This document shows positions 16,696-22,877 of a stretch of DNA of 22,877 bases, piece after piece (position 1 is the first letter of the stretch; every line of letters begins with the position of its first letter). Under the pieces are notes generated by a model, which did no database searches, was not told the origin of the DNA, and saw only the letters and a list, made by a program, of their open reading frames with translations. Both the position numbers and the translations under genes were made by a program. This DNA is from a virus: IMG/VR virus record IMGVR_UViG_3300009068_000214, positions 1 through 22,877 of that record; one strand, 5' to 3'.

Positions 16696-18243
16696 TTCTG
16701 TCTTGTTGTCAAGCAATTCTTTGTAGAGATCGACAACTTTTGTGTGGGCGTCTATTTTGTTATCAAGCATTGTGTAAACGTATTTCTCCGCATTCGATCC
16801 TTGGAGTCTGATCACGGTGCAGGGGTGATGTTGCCCAGCCCGATGCACTCGGGCGTTCGCTTGTGCGTATGTCTCGGAGGAGGACGTGGGTCCCCACCAG
16901 ATGACGGTATCAGCAGCGGTTAGTGTAACCCCGTGTGCCGCTGACTGCGGTTGGATAACCAGCATCTTCGGCTCGGGTGTATCTTGAAACCGTTTAAAGA
17001 TATCAGTGCGCTGACTCGCAGACACGTCGCCATTTATCACCTCTGCTGTTATGCCGTCATCGTTAAGCTGACGGGTGATCATCTCGATCACGTTCTTGAA
17101 TGGTACAAAGACTAGCACCTTCTGCGCGGCTTCATCAACCACTTCTTTCAACACCGCATAACGGTTCTTGATGTCGAACTCGACCGTCTCCTTGGTGTCC
17201 GTGTACACCGCACCACAAGATATCTGTAGGAGCTTGCTCAGGTTAATCGCGGCGTTCACCGCTGTGATGTCTTCCCCGGCAGCTTGAACTACAAACCGGC
17301 TCTTCATAGCCAAGTAATACTTCTTTTGCTGCTTGGTCAACTCAACCTTGCGATCCACGTATGTCATGGGCGGCAGGTCAAGGCACTCGTCTTTAGTGTA
17401 TCGAATTGCCGGTTGCAGTGCGTTAAACACCGTGGTCGTTGCTGACGGTTTGGGTATCCATTTGAACTGGGTCAGCTTGTACATCACGGACTCTTTGTAT
17501 CCGGTGAAATACTTCGGCACGCTGTTGGGGTTGACCAGCTTAGCCAGCCCGTACGCATCAAGCGGGGACTGCGCCGCAGGTGTACCGGTCAGCATCCAGA
17601 GCCACGTGTTAGGTTGCAACAACCCTTTTAATGTCTTCCATCGATTCGTCTGAACATTCTTATAGGCGTTAGCCTCATCAACAACGATGAGATCAAATCC
17701 ACCTTCAAGAATTTCATCTGCAACAACCTCGACTCCATCGTAGTTGATGATGACGAATTCGGTTGTACTCCTGATAATTTCTCTACGCTTGTCGGCTGAG
17801 CCGTACGCGATGTCGACCGACCGGTGCATAGCGAACTTGAACAGGTCTGCTCGCCATGCCGAATCCATAATAGACAGGGGGCAAATCACCAAAACACGTT
17901 TGATCACCTTGGTCTTCATCAGGTAGTCCGCAGCCCATATCACACTACCGGTCTTGCCTGTGCCCTGCTCGTTTAAGCAGAACGCCCGCTTGTGCAGGGT
18001 AAGAAACGATGCCGTGGACTTCTGGTGTGCAAACGGTTTGTGTAGCCCGGGCCATTTGTAGTCCCGCAGGATGGGGCTTGGCACGTTTTTTATTTTGAGG
18101 TTCTTTAAGACTTGTGCTTCTTCCAATCCCCAATGCACTAATACCTTGTTATTCTCGACTTCTTTGCTCTTGGGAATGACTGCCGTGACCTTCGCTGGAT
18201 CACGCAGTGTAAGAACTAATACTTTGTTCTGAAAGATTTCCAT
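16690..18243 (-). CDS. SNF2-type superfamily 2 DNA helicase/translocase
   Basis: 517 residues with the expected order of SF2 motifs: NEQGTGKT at 91-98 (P-loop, K97), VLVICPLSIM (motif Ia region), DEAN at 189-192 (Walker B), MLTGTPAAQS from 217 (motif III), and QANARVHRAGQ at 461-471 (motif VI with arginine finger residues). The combination of LTGTP with QxxxRxHRxGQ is characteristic of the SNF2 branch. It is minimal, without chromatin-type extra domains, as in phage versions found beside family A polymerases. It would use ATP to translocate on duplex DNA, probably in replication, recombination or restart. ATG 18243 is preceded by CAGGGT. A structured gap lies upstream, so this may begin a separately regulated transcript. 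Confidence 0.85.
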   Translation of the reverse strand: MEIFQNKVLVLTLRDPAKVTAVIPKSKEVENNKVLVHWGLEEAQVLKNLKIKNVPSPILRDYKWPGLHKPFAHQKSTASFLTLHKRAFCLNEQGTGKTGSVIWAADYLMKTKVIKRVLVICPLSIMDSAWRADLFKFAMHRSVDIAYGSADKRREIIRSTTEFVIINYDGVEVVADEILEGGFDLIVVDEANAYKNVQTNRWKTLKGLLQPNTWLWMLTGTPAAQSPLDAYGLAKLVNPNSVPKYFTGYKESVMYKLTQFKWIPKPSATTTVFNALQPAIRYTKDECLDLPPMTYVDRKVELTKQQKKYYLAMKSRFVVQAAGEDITAVNAAINLSKLLQISCGAVYTDTKETVEFDIKNRYAVLKEVVDEAAQKVLVFVPFKNVIEMITRQLNDDGITAEVINGDVSASQRTDIFKRFQDTPEPKMLVIQPQSAAHGVTLTAADTVIWWGPTSSSETYAQANARVHRAGQHHPCTVIRLQGSNAEKYVYTMLDNKIDAHTKVVDLYKELLDNKTEV

Positions 18244-18276
18244 GTGACCCTGTAGTATTTTTACTCAAAGCAGAAT

Positions 18277-18305
18277 AGCCTGAACAGGGTGTACCTGTTC
18301 AGGCT
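18277..18305. promoter_or_regulatory. Strong stem-loop upstream of the SNF2 gene
   Basis: A perfect 11-base-pair inverted repeat AGCCTGAACAG / CTGTTCAGGCT with a 7-base loop, about 34 bases before the SNF2 start. Neither strand shows a proper T-run after it (the - strand continues ATTCTGCTTT), so operator, RNA-stability element, weak terminator or origin element all remain possible. Confidence 0.5.
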
Positions 18306-18467
18306 CTGCGCCGCTTCCCAATCGAGGTGAGGACTGTGGCGGCTGGTGCGGTTAAAGGGTTACTGACGTGCCCCGGGCAGCACACTCACACCTGACTACT
18401 GCCCAATTAGTTCCTAAAGCGACTGGAGAACAGCACGAAAACCAGTCGAATAGGCGCATCTATTCTA
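18306..18467. other. Structured non-coding gap downstream of the HNH gene
   Basis: With the stem-loop above, this makes 224 bases without a convincing gene inside an otherwise packed operon. Two more inverted repeats occur: GGGCAG/CTGCCC at 18375-18380 and 18399-18404, and CGACTGG/CCAGTCG at 18420-18426 and 18442-18448. A 35-codon frame on the - strand (18352-18459) has no ribosome-binding site. No clear promoter or tRNA is seen. Candidate replication origin, RNA element or regulatory gap. Confidence 0.4.
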
Positions 18468-18719
18468 TCAACTTTCGCCCTTGCGGTGACCGTTCCGACT
18501 GCGGTTTTTATGTGCCGACACGACACGCAACCCGTCGGAATTTTTTCCACCATCTTTGAGCATCTTCACGTGGTCAACGTCTTTACCTTTGTGCGGTACG
18601 CCCTCCTTGTCCAGCTTGCGTCTGGCTCGTTGGCGTTCCAGCTTGGCGGGGATTTCGCCCCGCTTTAACTGCATCTCGTACTCGTGTTTATACGGGCGTG
18701 GGGTTTTGGTGTACGGCAT
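18468..18719 (-). CDS. Small HNH endonuclease
   Basis: 83 residues, very basic. The HNH core is DVDHVKMLKDGG from 47 (D49, H50) followed by LRVVSAHKNRS (N72). The usual mid-motif Asn before 'LRVV' is Gly63 here, with N60 a possible substitute, so activity is uncertain. A GGGAG site precedes ATG 18719, which begins two bases after the nuclease stop, so translation is coupled. Such short HNH proteins in phage replication modules are DNA nickases or free-standing homing endonucleases. The structured gap directly downstream would fit an inserted mobile cassette, but this is speculation. Confidence 0.8.
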   Translation of the reverse strand: MPYTKTPRPYKHEYEMQLKRGEIPAKLERQRARRKLDKEGVPHKGKDVDHVKMLKDGGKNSDGLRVVSAHKNRSRNGHRKGES

Positions 18720-18720
18720 T

Positions 18721-19383
18721 TTAATTTCTCCCGTTGTGGGAGCAAGTTAATACGGCACAGTGTTTTCGGCACAAGCCGCTGGGTTTGGGGTTCCATGTGC
18801 CCGTGTCCACGGCAAACGCGAGGCGCTTGTTTCGGTCAGACCACTTCGTCCACAAGAAATCTTGTTGCTCTGCGTTATATTGGCTTTTCACAAGCGCATT
18901 TGCAATCACAAACAGCAGCCCCGCTTTGACCCTTGTAATCTCAGGAAAGTGTTTGAACACACAGAGCGACATCAACTCTAGCTGCTCGGGGTCCGCGTAC
19001 TTCGACGACTTGCCCGTCTTATAGTCCACCACTCGCGCTTCGCGCTTCTCCCGGTTAATGATTAGCAAGTCGGCAATCCCACGATACCATACGTCCGGTG
19101 CATCAAACGCGCACGGCTGAAGATCTTTGGTGATGCCCATCTCATACTCGCACAAGCGCTCACCGGGGATTTGTTTCAGGTTATCAAGTGTTTGCTTGGC
19201 AAACATGAAGTACGGCGGCAGCGACTCATCATCACGCACGTATTTTTCTGCGGCTTCGTGGAATCGGGAGCCGTACAGCAACGCCTCCGTCTCAAGCTCT
19301 ACCACATCCTTTACTATCTTTAGGTGATAGTACTTACGTGGACACTGCTCAAACAGCTTAATGCTGCTGTACGACCATTTCAT
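18721..19383 (-). CDS. Cas4/RecB-like PD-(D/E)XK nuclease with Fe-S cysteines
   Basis: 220 residues from ATG 19383 (TAATG overlap with the polymerase stop); a TTG at 19389 is an alternative start. PD-(D/E)XK signatures in order: YSSIKLFEQCPRKYY near the N-terminus, GSRFHE (H42, E43), GIADLLI with D105, VVDYKTGKS with D120 and K122, and QLELMSL (Q134). Four cysteines sit as in Cas4/AddB iron-sulfur nucleases: C14 plus a C-terminal cluster C205, C209, C214. It probably acts as an exonuclease in recombination or end processing together with the polymerase and helicase. The spacing in the C-terminal cluster (CxxxC, four residues, C) differs a little from the best-known pattern. Confidence 0.8.
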   Translation of the reverse strand: MKWSYSSIKLFEQCPRKYYHLKIVKDVVELETEALLYGSRFHEAAEKYVRDDESLPPYFMFAKQTLDNLKQIPGERLCEYEMGITKDLQPCAFDAPDVWYRGIADLLIINREKREARVVDYKTGKSSKYADPEQLELMSLCVFKHFPEITRVKAGLLFVIANALVKSQYNAEQQDFLWTKWSDRNKRLAFAVDTGTWNPKPSGLCRKHCAVLTCSHNGRN

Positions 19384-21206
19384 TAACAATCACCGTATCT
19401 TTGACCAACACCTGACTCGCAGTTAACCGGCAACCCTACCGCCCACTTCGGCGTCCACCGCATACACTCTTCGACGTATGCTTGCGCCGCTTCGACCTGC
19501 TCCTCGCGCACCGCGCACGCAATCGCGTCATGCACAGTTAGCACGACCCTATACTTCTGCCCGATGCGGAGCATCTGCTCGCCAATGATACACCTTGCGA
19601 TAGCTTGGCAGACGTTCTCGATTACCTTGCCGCCATAAATTCTCGTGCGCCCCCGGCGTGTCTTGTACGTGAACTCCGGACCCTGCTCACCATCTGTCGA
19701 CTGCAAGTCGTCGTAGCGCATTAACAACCCACTGGGCAAGCGAATTGCGGACTCGTTCGGCTCGACTGTCAGTACACCGGTTCGACCCAGTGTGCAGTCG
19801 TCGTTGCGTGATAAACATTCAATAACTCCTTTAGCTTGACGCCACAGATTGACAATTTGCGGACTGCCGTGCCGATATGCGTCGATGATGCGCCGCGCCT
19901 CGTCCAGATCCACCGCGACACCGGCTTGCTTGAGTGCGGCTTGGAACTTGACCGCACCCATCCCGTACCCCGCACCGAGAATGGTCGTCTTACCGATAAA
20001 CCGCTCCGGGGGCGTTATCTGATCTACTGGTTTGCCGTAAATCGTTGACGCCATCTTCTTGTAAACGTCTTCTCGATTGGCGAATGCCGTGACTAGATCA
20101 TCCTGCTCGGCCAGCCATGCCAGCACCCGCGCTTCAATCTGAGCAGAGTCGGCATCGATAATCCGGTAACCTTTGGGAGCCATAATTGCCAGCTTGAGTT
20201 TGTTGGCGTTTGCCCCTCGGCTCGGCAGGTTCTGTAGGTTGATCTTGTCGTCACCGCCAAACCGACCCGTGTGTGCCGCGTAGTAACGTATTGGTACAGG
20301 CATCTTGCCCCGCTTAGCAATACTGATCAGCCGCTCGGTGCGAGTCTCTTCAAGCGTTGACTTGTTACCAAGCCTTGCCGCCACAAGAATCTGCACGCGC
20401 TCATCCGGATGTTCGGCCAAAGCTTTGAACTCCTCGTCGCTCTTAGCCATAGCCAGAGTTCTTTTACCAGTAGTCGCGCTGATCTTGGTCGGCGGCTCGA
20501 CCCCGAAGTTATGTAGCAGCTCACCGAACTTCTGATTACTCATCAGCTCGTCTCGGGTCACCCCGGCGTTCTCAAGCAGTCGGAGTTTGCGGTCCACCAC
20601 CTCGATCAGATGCGCGTCTAGCAACTCTGTATCAAGCTCCAGCACCGGGACTGTAAACATGCGCAGGGTCATGTCGATCAGGTGTAGTTCTTTTTTAGGG
20701 AACCCCTTGACCATTTCAAGGTAGAGCTTCTGCGTTAGTTCCACGTCGTTGATGCAGTAGTCACCATAACGTGATAGCGCGTGAGCATCGAAGTCTTGAC
20801 GGCGTTTACCCAGTGCGTTGATGACCTCAGTGCCTTTCGCTCCAAGCTCGTACCGTTGCACCAATGCGGAGAGTGACGCACCGACCTCGACCCCGTGCAG
20901 GGCACGTCCCATGCAGAGCGTGTCGAGCATGAACCTCGGCACAAGATCAAAGTGCCACGACAGGATCGCTCCGTCAAACATCATATTGTGTGCGAGCACG
21001 ACCGAGTTGGGGATATCGAACTGAGTAAGCCACTCCTTGAGCAGCTCTTTCGGCCCACTCGCCCACTGCGTCTGTTGATCATTGACCTTGACTGCAACCC
21101 CGATGACTTCAAATCGTGAGTCGCGTATGTACTCCTCGGTCGTTACTTTAGACAAGCTAAAGTCTTTATCGTAATACGTTTCAAAGTCTATGGTTAACAG
21201 ATTCAT
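19383..21206 (-). CDS. Family A DNA polymerase with 3'-5' exonuclease domain
   Basis: 607 residues. Proofreading domain: DFET (D7, E9), AHNMMFDG (D78), YCIND (Y150, D154). There is no 5'-3' exonuclease domain, as usual in phage enzymes. Polymerase domain: GRFGGDDKINLQNLPSRG, motif A DADSAQIEARVLAW (D353), motif B R402-xxx-K406-xxx-L410-xxx-Y414-G415, motif C LTVHDAIA (H559, D560). The residue matching E. coli Phe762 is Leu410, and the Glu after the motif C Asp is Ala561. It would be the phage replicase. The start overlaps the upstream stop (ATGA) and AAGG lies just upstream. Confidence 0.95.
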   Translation of the reverse strand: MNLLTIDFETYYDKDFSLSKVTTEEYIRDSRFEVIGVAVKVNDQQTQWASGPKELLKEWLTQFDIPNSVVLAHNMMFDGAILSWHFDLVPRFMLDTLCMGRALHGVEVGASLSALVQRYELGAKGTEVINALGKRRQDFDAHALSRYGDYCINDVELTQKLYLEMVKGFPKKELHLIDMTLRMFTVPVLELDTELLDAHLIEVVDRKLRLLENAGVTRDELMSNQKFGELLHNFGVEPPTKISATTGKRTLAMAKSDEEFKALAEHPDERVQILVAARLGNKSTLEETRTERLISIAKRGKMPVPIRYYAAHTGRFGGDDKINLQNLPSRGANANKLKLAIMAPKGYRIIDADSAQIEARVLAWLAEQDDLVTAFANREDVYKKMASTIYGKPVDQITPPERFIGKTTILGAGYGMGAVKFQAALKQAGVAVDLDEARRIIDAYRHGSPQIVNLWRQAKGVIECLSRNDDCTLGRTGVLTVEPNESAIRLPSGLLMRYDDLQSTDGEQGPEFTYKTRRGRTRIYGGKVIENVCQAIARCIIGEQMLRIGQKYRVVLTVHDAIACAVREEQVEAAQAYVEECMRWTPKWAVGLPVNCESGVGQRYGDC

Positions 21207-21535
21207 TGACAGTTACCTTGCGGGTTAACATTTCTTGGTAAGTTTCTCAAATAGTAGGCATATCCCGGCTCGTTTTTAAGCGCGGCATTCCTTACCTTTT
21301 CTTCATTAGTTTGAGGTCTTTTTCTGGGTCTCGGCGCTTTACCGGACAAACTATATGCCATACACATCCGTGCATTGCATCCCTCCATAGGGATCTCTCT
21401 GCGCAGTAGCACACCCTCGAAATAGAAATTCCGCAGTGCACTCTTAACTGCGCCAAGCGTCATTTCGGGTATAAGAATTTTTGCTGCGGGTAACTCGCCA
21501 TGCTTCTTTAGGTATTCAATTATCGGATGCGGCAT
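21203..21535 (-). CDS. Small winged-helix candidate upstream of the polymerase
   Basis: 110 residues. GAGGAG upstream supports ATG 21535, which lies inside the end of the preceding gene (20-base overlap). Residues 1-65 fit a winged helix-turn-helix: IIEYLKKHGELPAAKILIP, then MTLGAVKSALRNFYFEGVLL, then a strand pair to AYSLSGK. The rest is basic and Pro-rich and probably disordered. A DNA-binding regulator or polymerase accessory role is an inference from the predicted fold and the ATGA coupling to the polymerase. Confidence 0.55.
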   Translation of the reverse strand: MPHPIIEYLKKHGELPAAKILIPEMTLGAVKSALRNFYFEGVLLRREIPMEGCNARMCMAYSLSGKAPRPRKRPQTNEEKVRNAALKNEPGYAYYLRNLPRNVNPQGNCQ

Positions 21536-21707
21536 TTGGGTACTCCTCTTGAAGAATGTTGTCGTAAAGCTTTTGTAGATCGTATATCCAGTCTTTTAAC
21601 GCATCTAGTTGCAGTATCCGATACGCATCATCAAATTCTGGTTTGGTAGACACCACGCCTTCTTCTTTTAACGTATCCCATTTCAAGTTAATCAGTGTTC
21701 GTTTCAT
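21516..21707 (-). CDS. Small hypothetical phage protein (63 aa)
   Basis: 63 residues, acidic, largely helical: FDDAYRILQLDALKDWIYDL followed by QKLYDNILQEEY. No family recognised. It is joined to both neighbours by overlaps (ATGA upstream, 20 bases downstream), which supports it being a real operon member. Confidence 0.55.
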   Translation of the reverse strand: MKRTLINLKWDTLKEEGVVSTKPEFDDAYRILQLDALKDWIYDLQKLYDNILQEEYPNAASDN

Positions 21708-21847
21708 ATTAAAGCATCAGGCACGTTGGACAAGTCCAACTTGGGTTTACGTTTGCGCTTGATTTTCTGCACGATGTGCGGGTATGGCGGCATATGCCAG
21801 ACCCACCGGATCACCTTGCCTTCGTCGTCAAGGATTCCGTATCTCAT
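21704..21847 (-). CDS. Very small phage protein (47 aa)
   Basis: 47 residues: MRYGILDDEGKVIRWVWHMP, then YPHIVQKIKRKRKPKLDL and a short tail. AAGGAG sits seven to eight bases before ATG 21847. The start overlaps the upstream stop as ATGA and its own stop overlaps the next start as ATGA, so it fills the operon exactly. A beta-hairpin N-terminus plus basic linker is the apparent form. I recall similar 'MRY..LD..G.V.RW' micro-proteins near phage polymerases. Function unknown. Confidence 0.6.
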   Translation of the reverse strand: MRYGILDDEGKVIRWVWHMPPYPHIVQKIKRKRKPKLDLSNVPDALI

Positions 21848-22305
21848 GTGTTCTTCTCCTTCAGCCTCGCTTCAAGCGCGGCTATCATGTCTATGACATA
21901 CGGTCGATTTGCCATCGAGATTTCTTTTGCTTCTTCTTTAGTCAGCCCGACCCACGGGCGCGGGTCCGGATCTTCCATAGCTTCAAAAAGCGCCGACTGC
22001 ACGTTGTGTGATAAATCTTCTAGCTGATCATGGCGTAGAACTTCAAACTCCACGTTGCCCTGAGTCCTTAGACACATTTCATTCTCAGCATCGCCCCATA
22101 CTTTTTTCCAGCCTTTATTCCAATCGGTCATGTCATACCAACCAAGATAAGCCGATGCTCCTTCGGCCCTTCCAATCACGTAAAACCGGACCTTGCCGTT
22201 TTTGTTTGGTATTCCGTTCATGTGTTTTTCCCTTTCATCTAAGCATTCTTTCCAAATTTCGTTGACTTCATCTTTCATCTCAGCGCGGGACATTGGCTTG
22301 CTCAT
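21844..22305 (-). CDS. Hypothetical phage protein (153 aa)
   Basis: 153 residues from ATG 22305, which overlaps the upstream stop (ATGA). The middle is an alpha/beta region rich in Trp (GWYDMTDWNKGWKKVWGDAE). The C-terminal 40 residues carry PWVGLTKEEAKEI and a final helix ending ARLKEKNT, a short module I recall at the end of many unrelated phage proteins in replication regions. The split composition suggests a two-part protein with this tail as an add-on. Function unknown. Confidence 0.55.
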   Translation of the reverse strand: MSKPMSRAEMKDEVNEIWKECLDEREKHMNGIPNKNGKVRFYVIGRAEGASAYLGWYDMTDWNKGWKKVWGDAENEMCLRTQGNVEFEVLRHDQLEDLSHNVQSALFEAMEDPDPRPWVGLTKEEAKEISMANRPYVIDMIAALEARLKEKNT

Positions 22306-22571
22306 TGCTCAATCCAATTCACAAAGTTAATTGTCTTGTCTACGCTATTCGCCCATCTATCAAACTCTTTTACTGGGCAACTAACGTCCACAAAAAACTC
22401 AGGTGTCCAATATCTAAATCGGTAGGCCCTGCCGTTTTTGTACGCAACAGAACCCCACTTAAAAAAGTCACGGTTTAATTTATAGCCACGCCGTTTAAGC
22501 AAGGTCTTAAATTGACTAGGACTCATACCAGACAGTTGATTGCGACGGGGCTTCTTTGCCCTGTACTTCAC
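22302..22571 (-). CDS. Small basic hypothetical phage protein (89 aa)
   Basis: 89 residues from GTG 22571, chosen over TTG 22577. GGGAG lies about six bases before the GTG, and the GTGA overlap with the upstream stop (22568-22570) matches the ATGA overlaps elsewhere in the operon. Features: a basic N-terminus, MSPSQFKTLLKRRGYKLNRD (helical), then an aromatic strand region (FFKWGSVAYKNGRAYRFRYW) and a Trp-rich C-terminal helix. A nucleic-acid-binding role is possible from the charge only. Confidence 0.5.
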   Translation of the reverse strand: MKYRAKKPRRNQLSGMSPSQFKTLLKRRGYKLNRDFFKWGSVAYKNGRAYRFRYWTPEFFVDVSCPVKEFDRWANSVDKTINFVNWIEQ

Positions 22572-22822
22572 TTCCAACTCCCACCCCGCGCTGTCATCTG
22601 ACCGGCCAGAAACGCGGCTTTATATGCGCCGTCGTTCGTGTTAGCACGCATCAGTTGCCCCTTGAGATGATTAATCTCAGCCTGAGATTGTTTATCTGCC
22701 GCATTCCACCCCGCGATAAATGCGTCATGGACGTATCCTTCCAGTCGGTGATACCCACCCATCGGCATGTGCTGCCCATGCGTTTCCGTCCACCATTTTT
22801 TCCATGCTTCAGCTTCAGTCAT
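22568..22822 (-). CDS. Small helical hypothetical phage protein (84 aa)
   Basis: 84 residues from ATG 22822, supported by GGAGAG (22828-22833) five bases upstream. A longer frame to 22867 would overlap the preceding gene and lacks such a site. Mostly helical: MTEAEAWKKWWTETHG, a repeated-looking pair AFIAGWNAADKQSQ and AAFLAGQMTARGG, each an 'AF.AG' helix. This recalls the 'AFxAGW' helices of short phage proteins of unknown function. Confidence 0.55.
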   Translation of the reverse strand: MTEAEAWKKWWTETHGQHMPMGGYHRLEGYVHDAFIAGWNAADKQSQAEINHLKGQLMRANTNDGAYKAAFLAGQMTARGGSWK

Positions 22823-22877
22823 TTTTACTCTCCGTGTATTTAATCCAAACTTCTTTGGGCATCTCAATTGTCATCAC
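22815..22877 (-). CDS. C-terminal fragment of a gene clipped by the window edge
   Basis: An open frame from the window end to TGA at 22815-22817, twenty codons ending EMPKEVWIKYTESKND. It overlaps the next start by eight bases, as in the rest of the operon. There is an ATG at 22874, but 19 residues would be too short to be convincing as a whole gene, so this is more likely the tail of an upstream gene. No function can be given. Confidence 0.35.
   Translation of the reverse strand: MMTIEMPKEVWIKYTESKND
22828..22833 (-). promoter_or_regulatory. Ribosome-binding site fixing the 22822 start
   Basis: GGAGAG on the - strand, five bases before ATG 22822. It decides the shorter start for the 84-residue gene. 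Confidence 0.6.

Noticed and set aside
18352-18459. 35-codon - strand frame (MRLFDWFSCCSP...) in the structured gap
   Set aside because: No ribosome-binding site, odd Cys-rich composition, and it runs through two of the inverted repeats; not supported as a gene.
1-22877. tRNA genes, CRISPR arrays, insertion sequences, integrase or attachment sites
   Set aside because: I looked for cloverleaf-like sequence, regularly spaced repeats, terminal inverted repeats and recombinase motifs on both strands and saw none that could be supported.

Overview
The window looks like part of a tailed double-stranded DNA phage genome, moderately GC-rich (about 55% in a hand-counted stretch at 9001-9240). The probable host is a Gram-negative, perhaps aquatic, proteobacterium; that host call is an inference from gene style only. 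Coding density is near complete, ribosome-binding sites are Shine-Dalgarno type, and stop/start overlaps (ATGA, GTGA, TAATG) are frequent. No integrase, capsid, portal, terminase, tRNA or CRISPR is visible.

Layout: two convergent transcription blocks meet at about 11.84-11.93 kb. The left block (1-11840, + strand) holds four tightly packed genes of virion or DNA-ejection style. The first is clipped by the window edge and carries a 15-residue tandem repeat. The fourth is a 2489-residue giant combining an N-terminal helical/hydrophobic region, proline-rich linkers, an HSP90/MutL-type (GHKL) ATPase, a zinc-metalloprotease motif, and a long C-terminal region like the 'large polyvalent protein' domains of phage proteins delivered into the host.

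The right block (22877 down to 11929, - strand) is an early/replication operon. In transcription order it has seven small genes or gene fragments of unknown function (one a winged-helix candidate), a family A DNA polymerase with proofreading domain, a Cas4/RecB-like PD-(D/E)XK nuclease, a small HNH endonuclease, a roughly 220-base structured gap, an SNF2-type helicase, a conserved small phage protein, a MerR/excisionase-type DNA-binding protein, an SSB-like protein with an acidic tail, a primase-helicase fusion, and a small conserved gene. An intrinsic terminator whose U-run is present only for leftward transcription closes it.

Working together: the right block could supply a largely self-contained replisome (polymerase, primase-helicase, SSB-like protein, recombination nuclease, helicase). 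The left block probably supplies internal virion proteins. The main point of interest is the giant protein: an ATPase chaperone-like fold plus a protease in one protein likely carried in the virion, in a segment whose base composition drops to about 34% GC.
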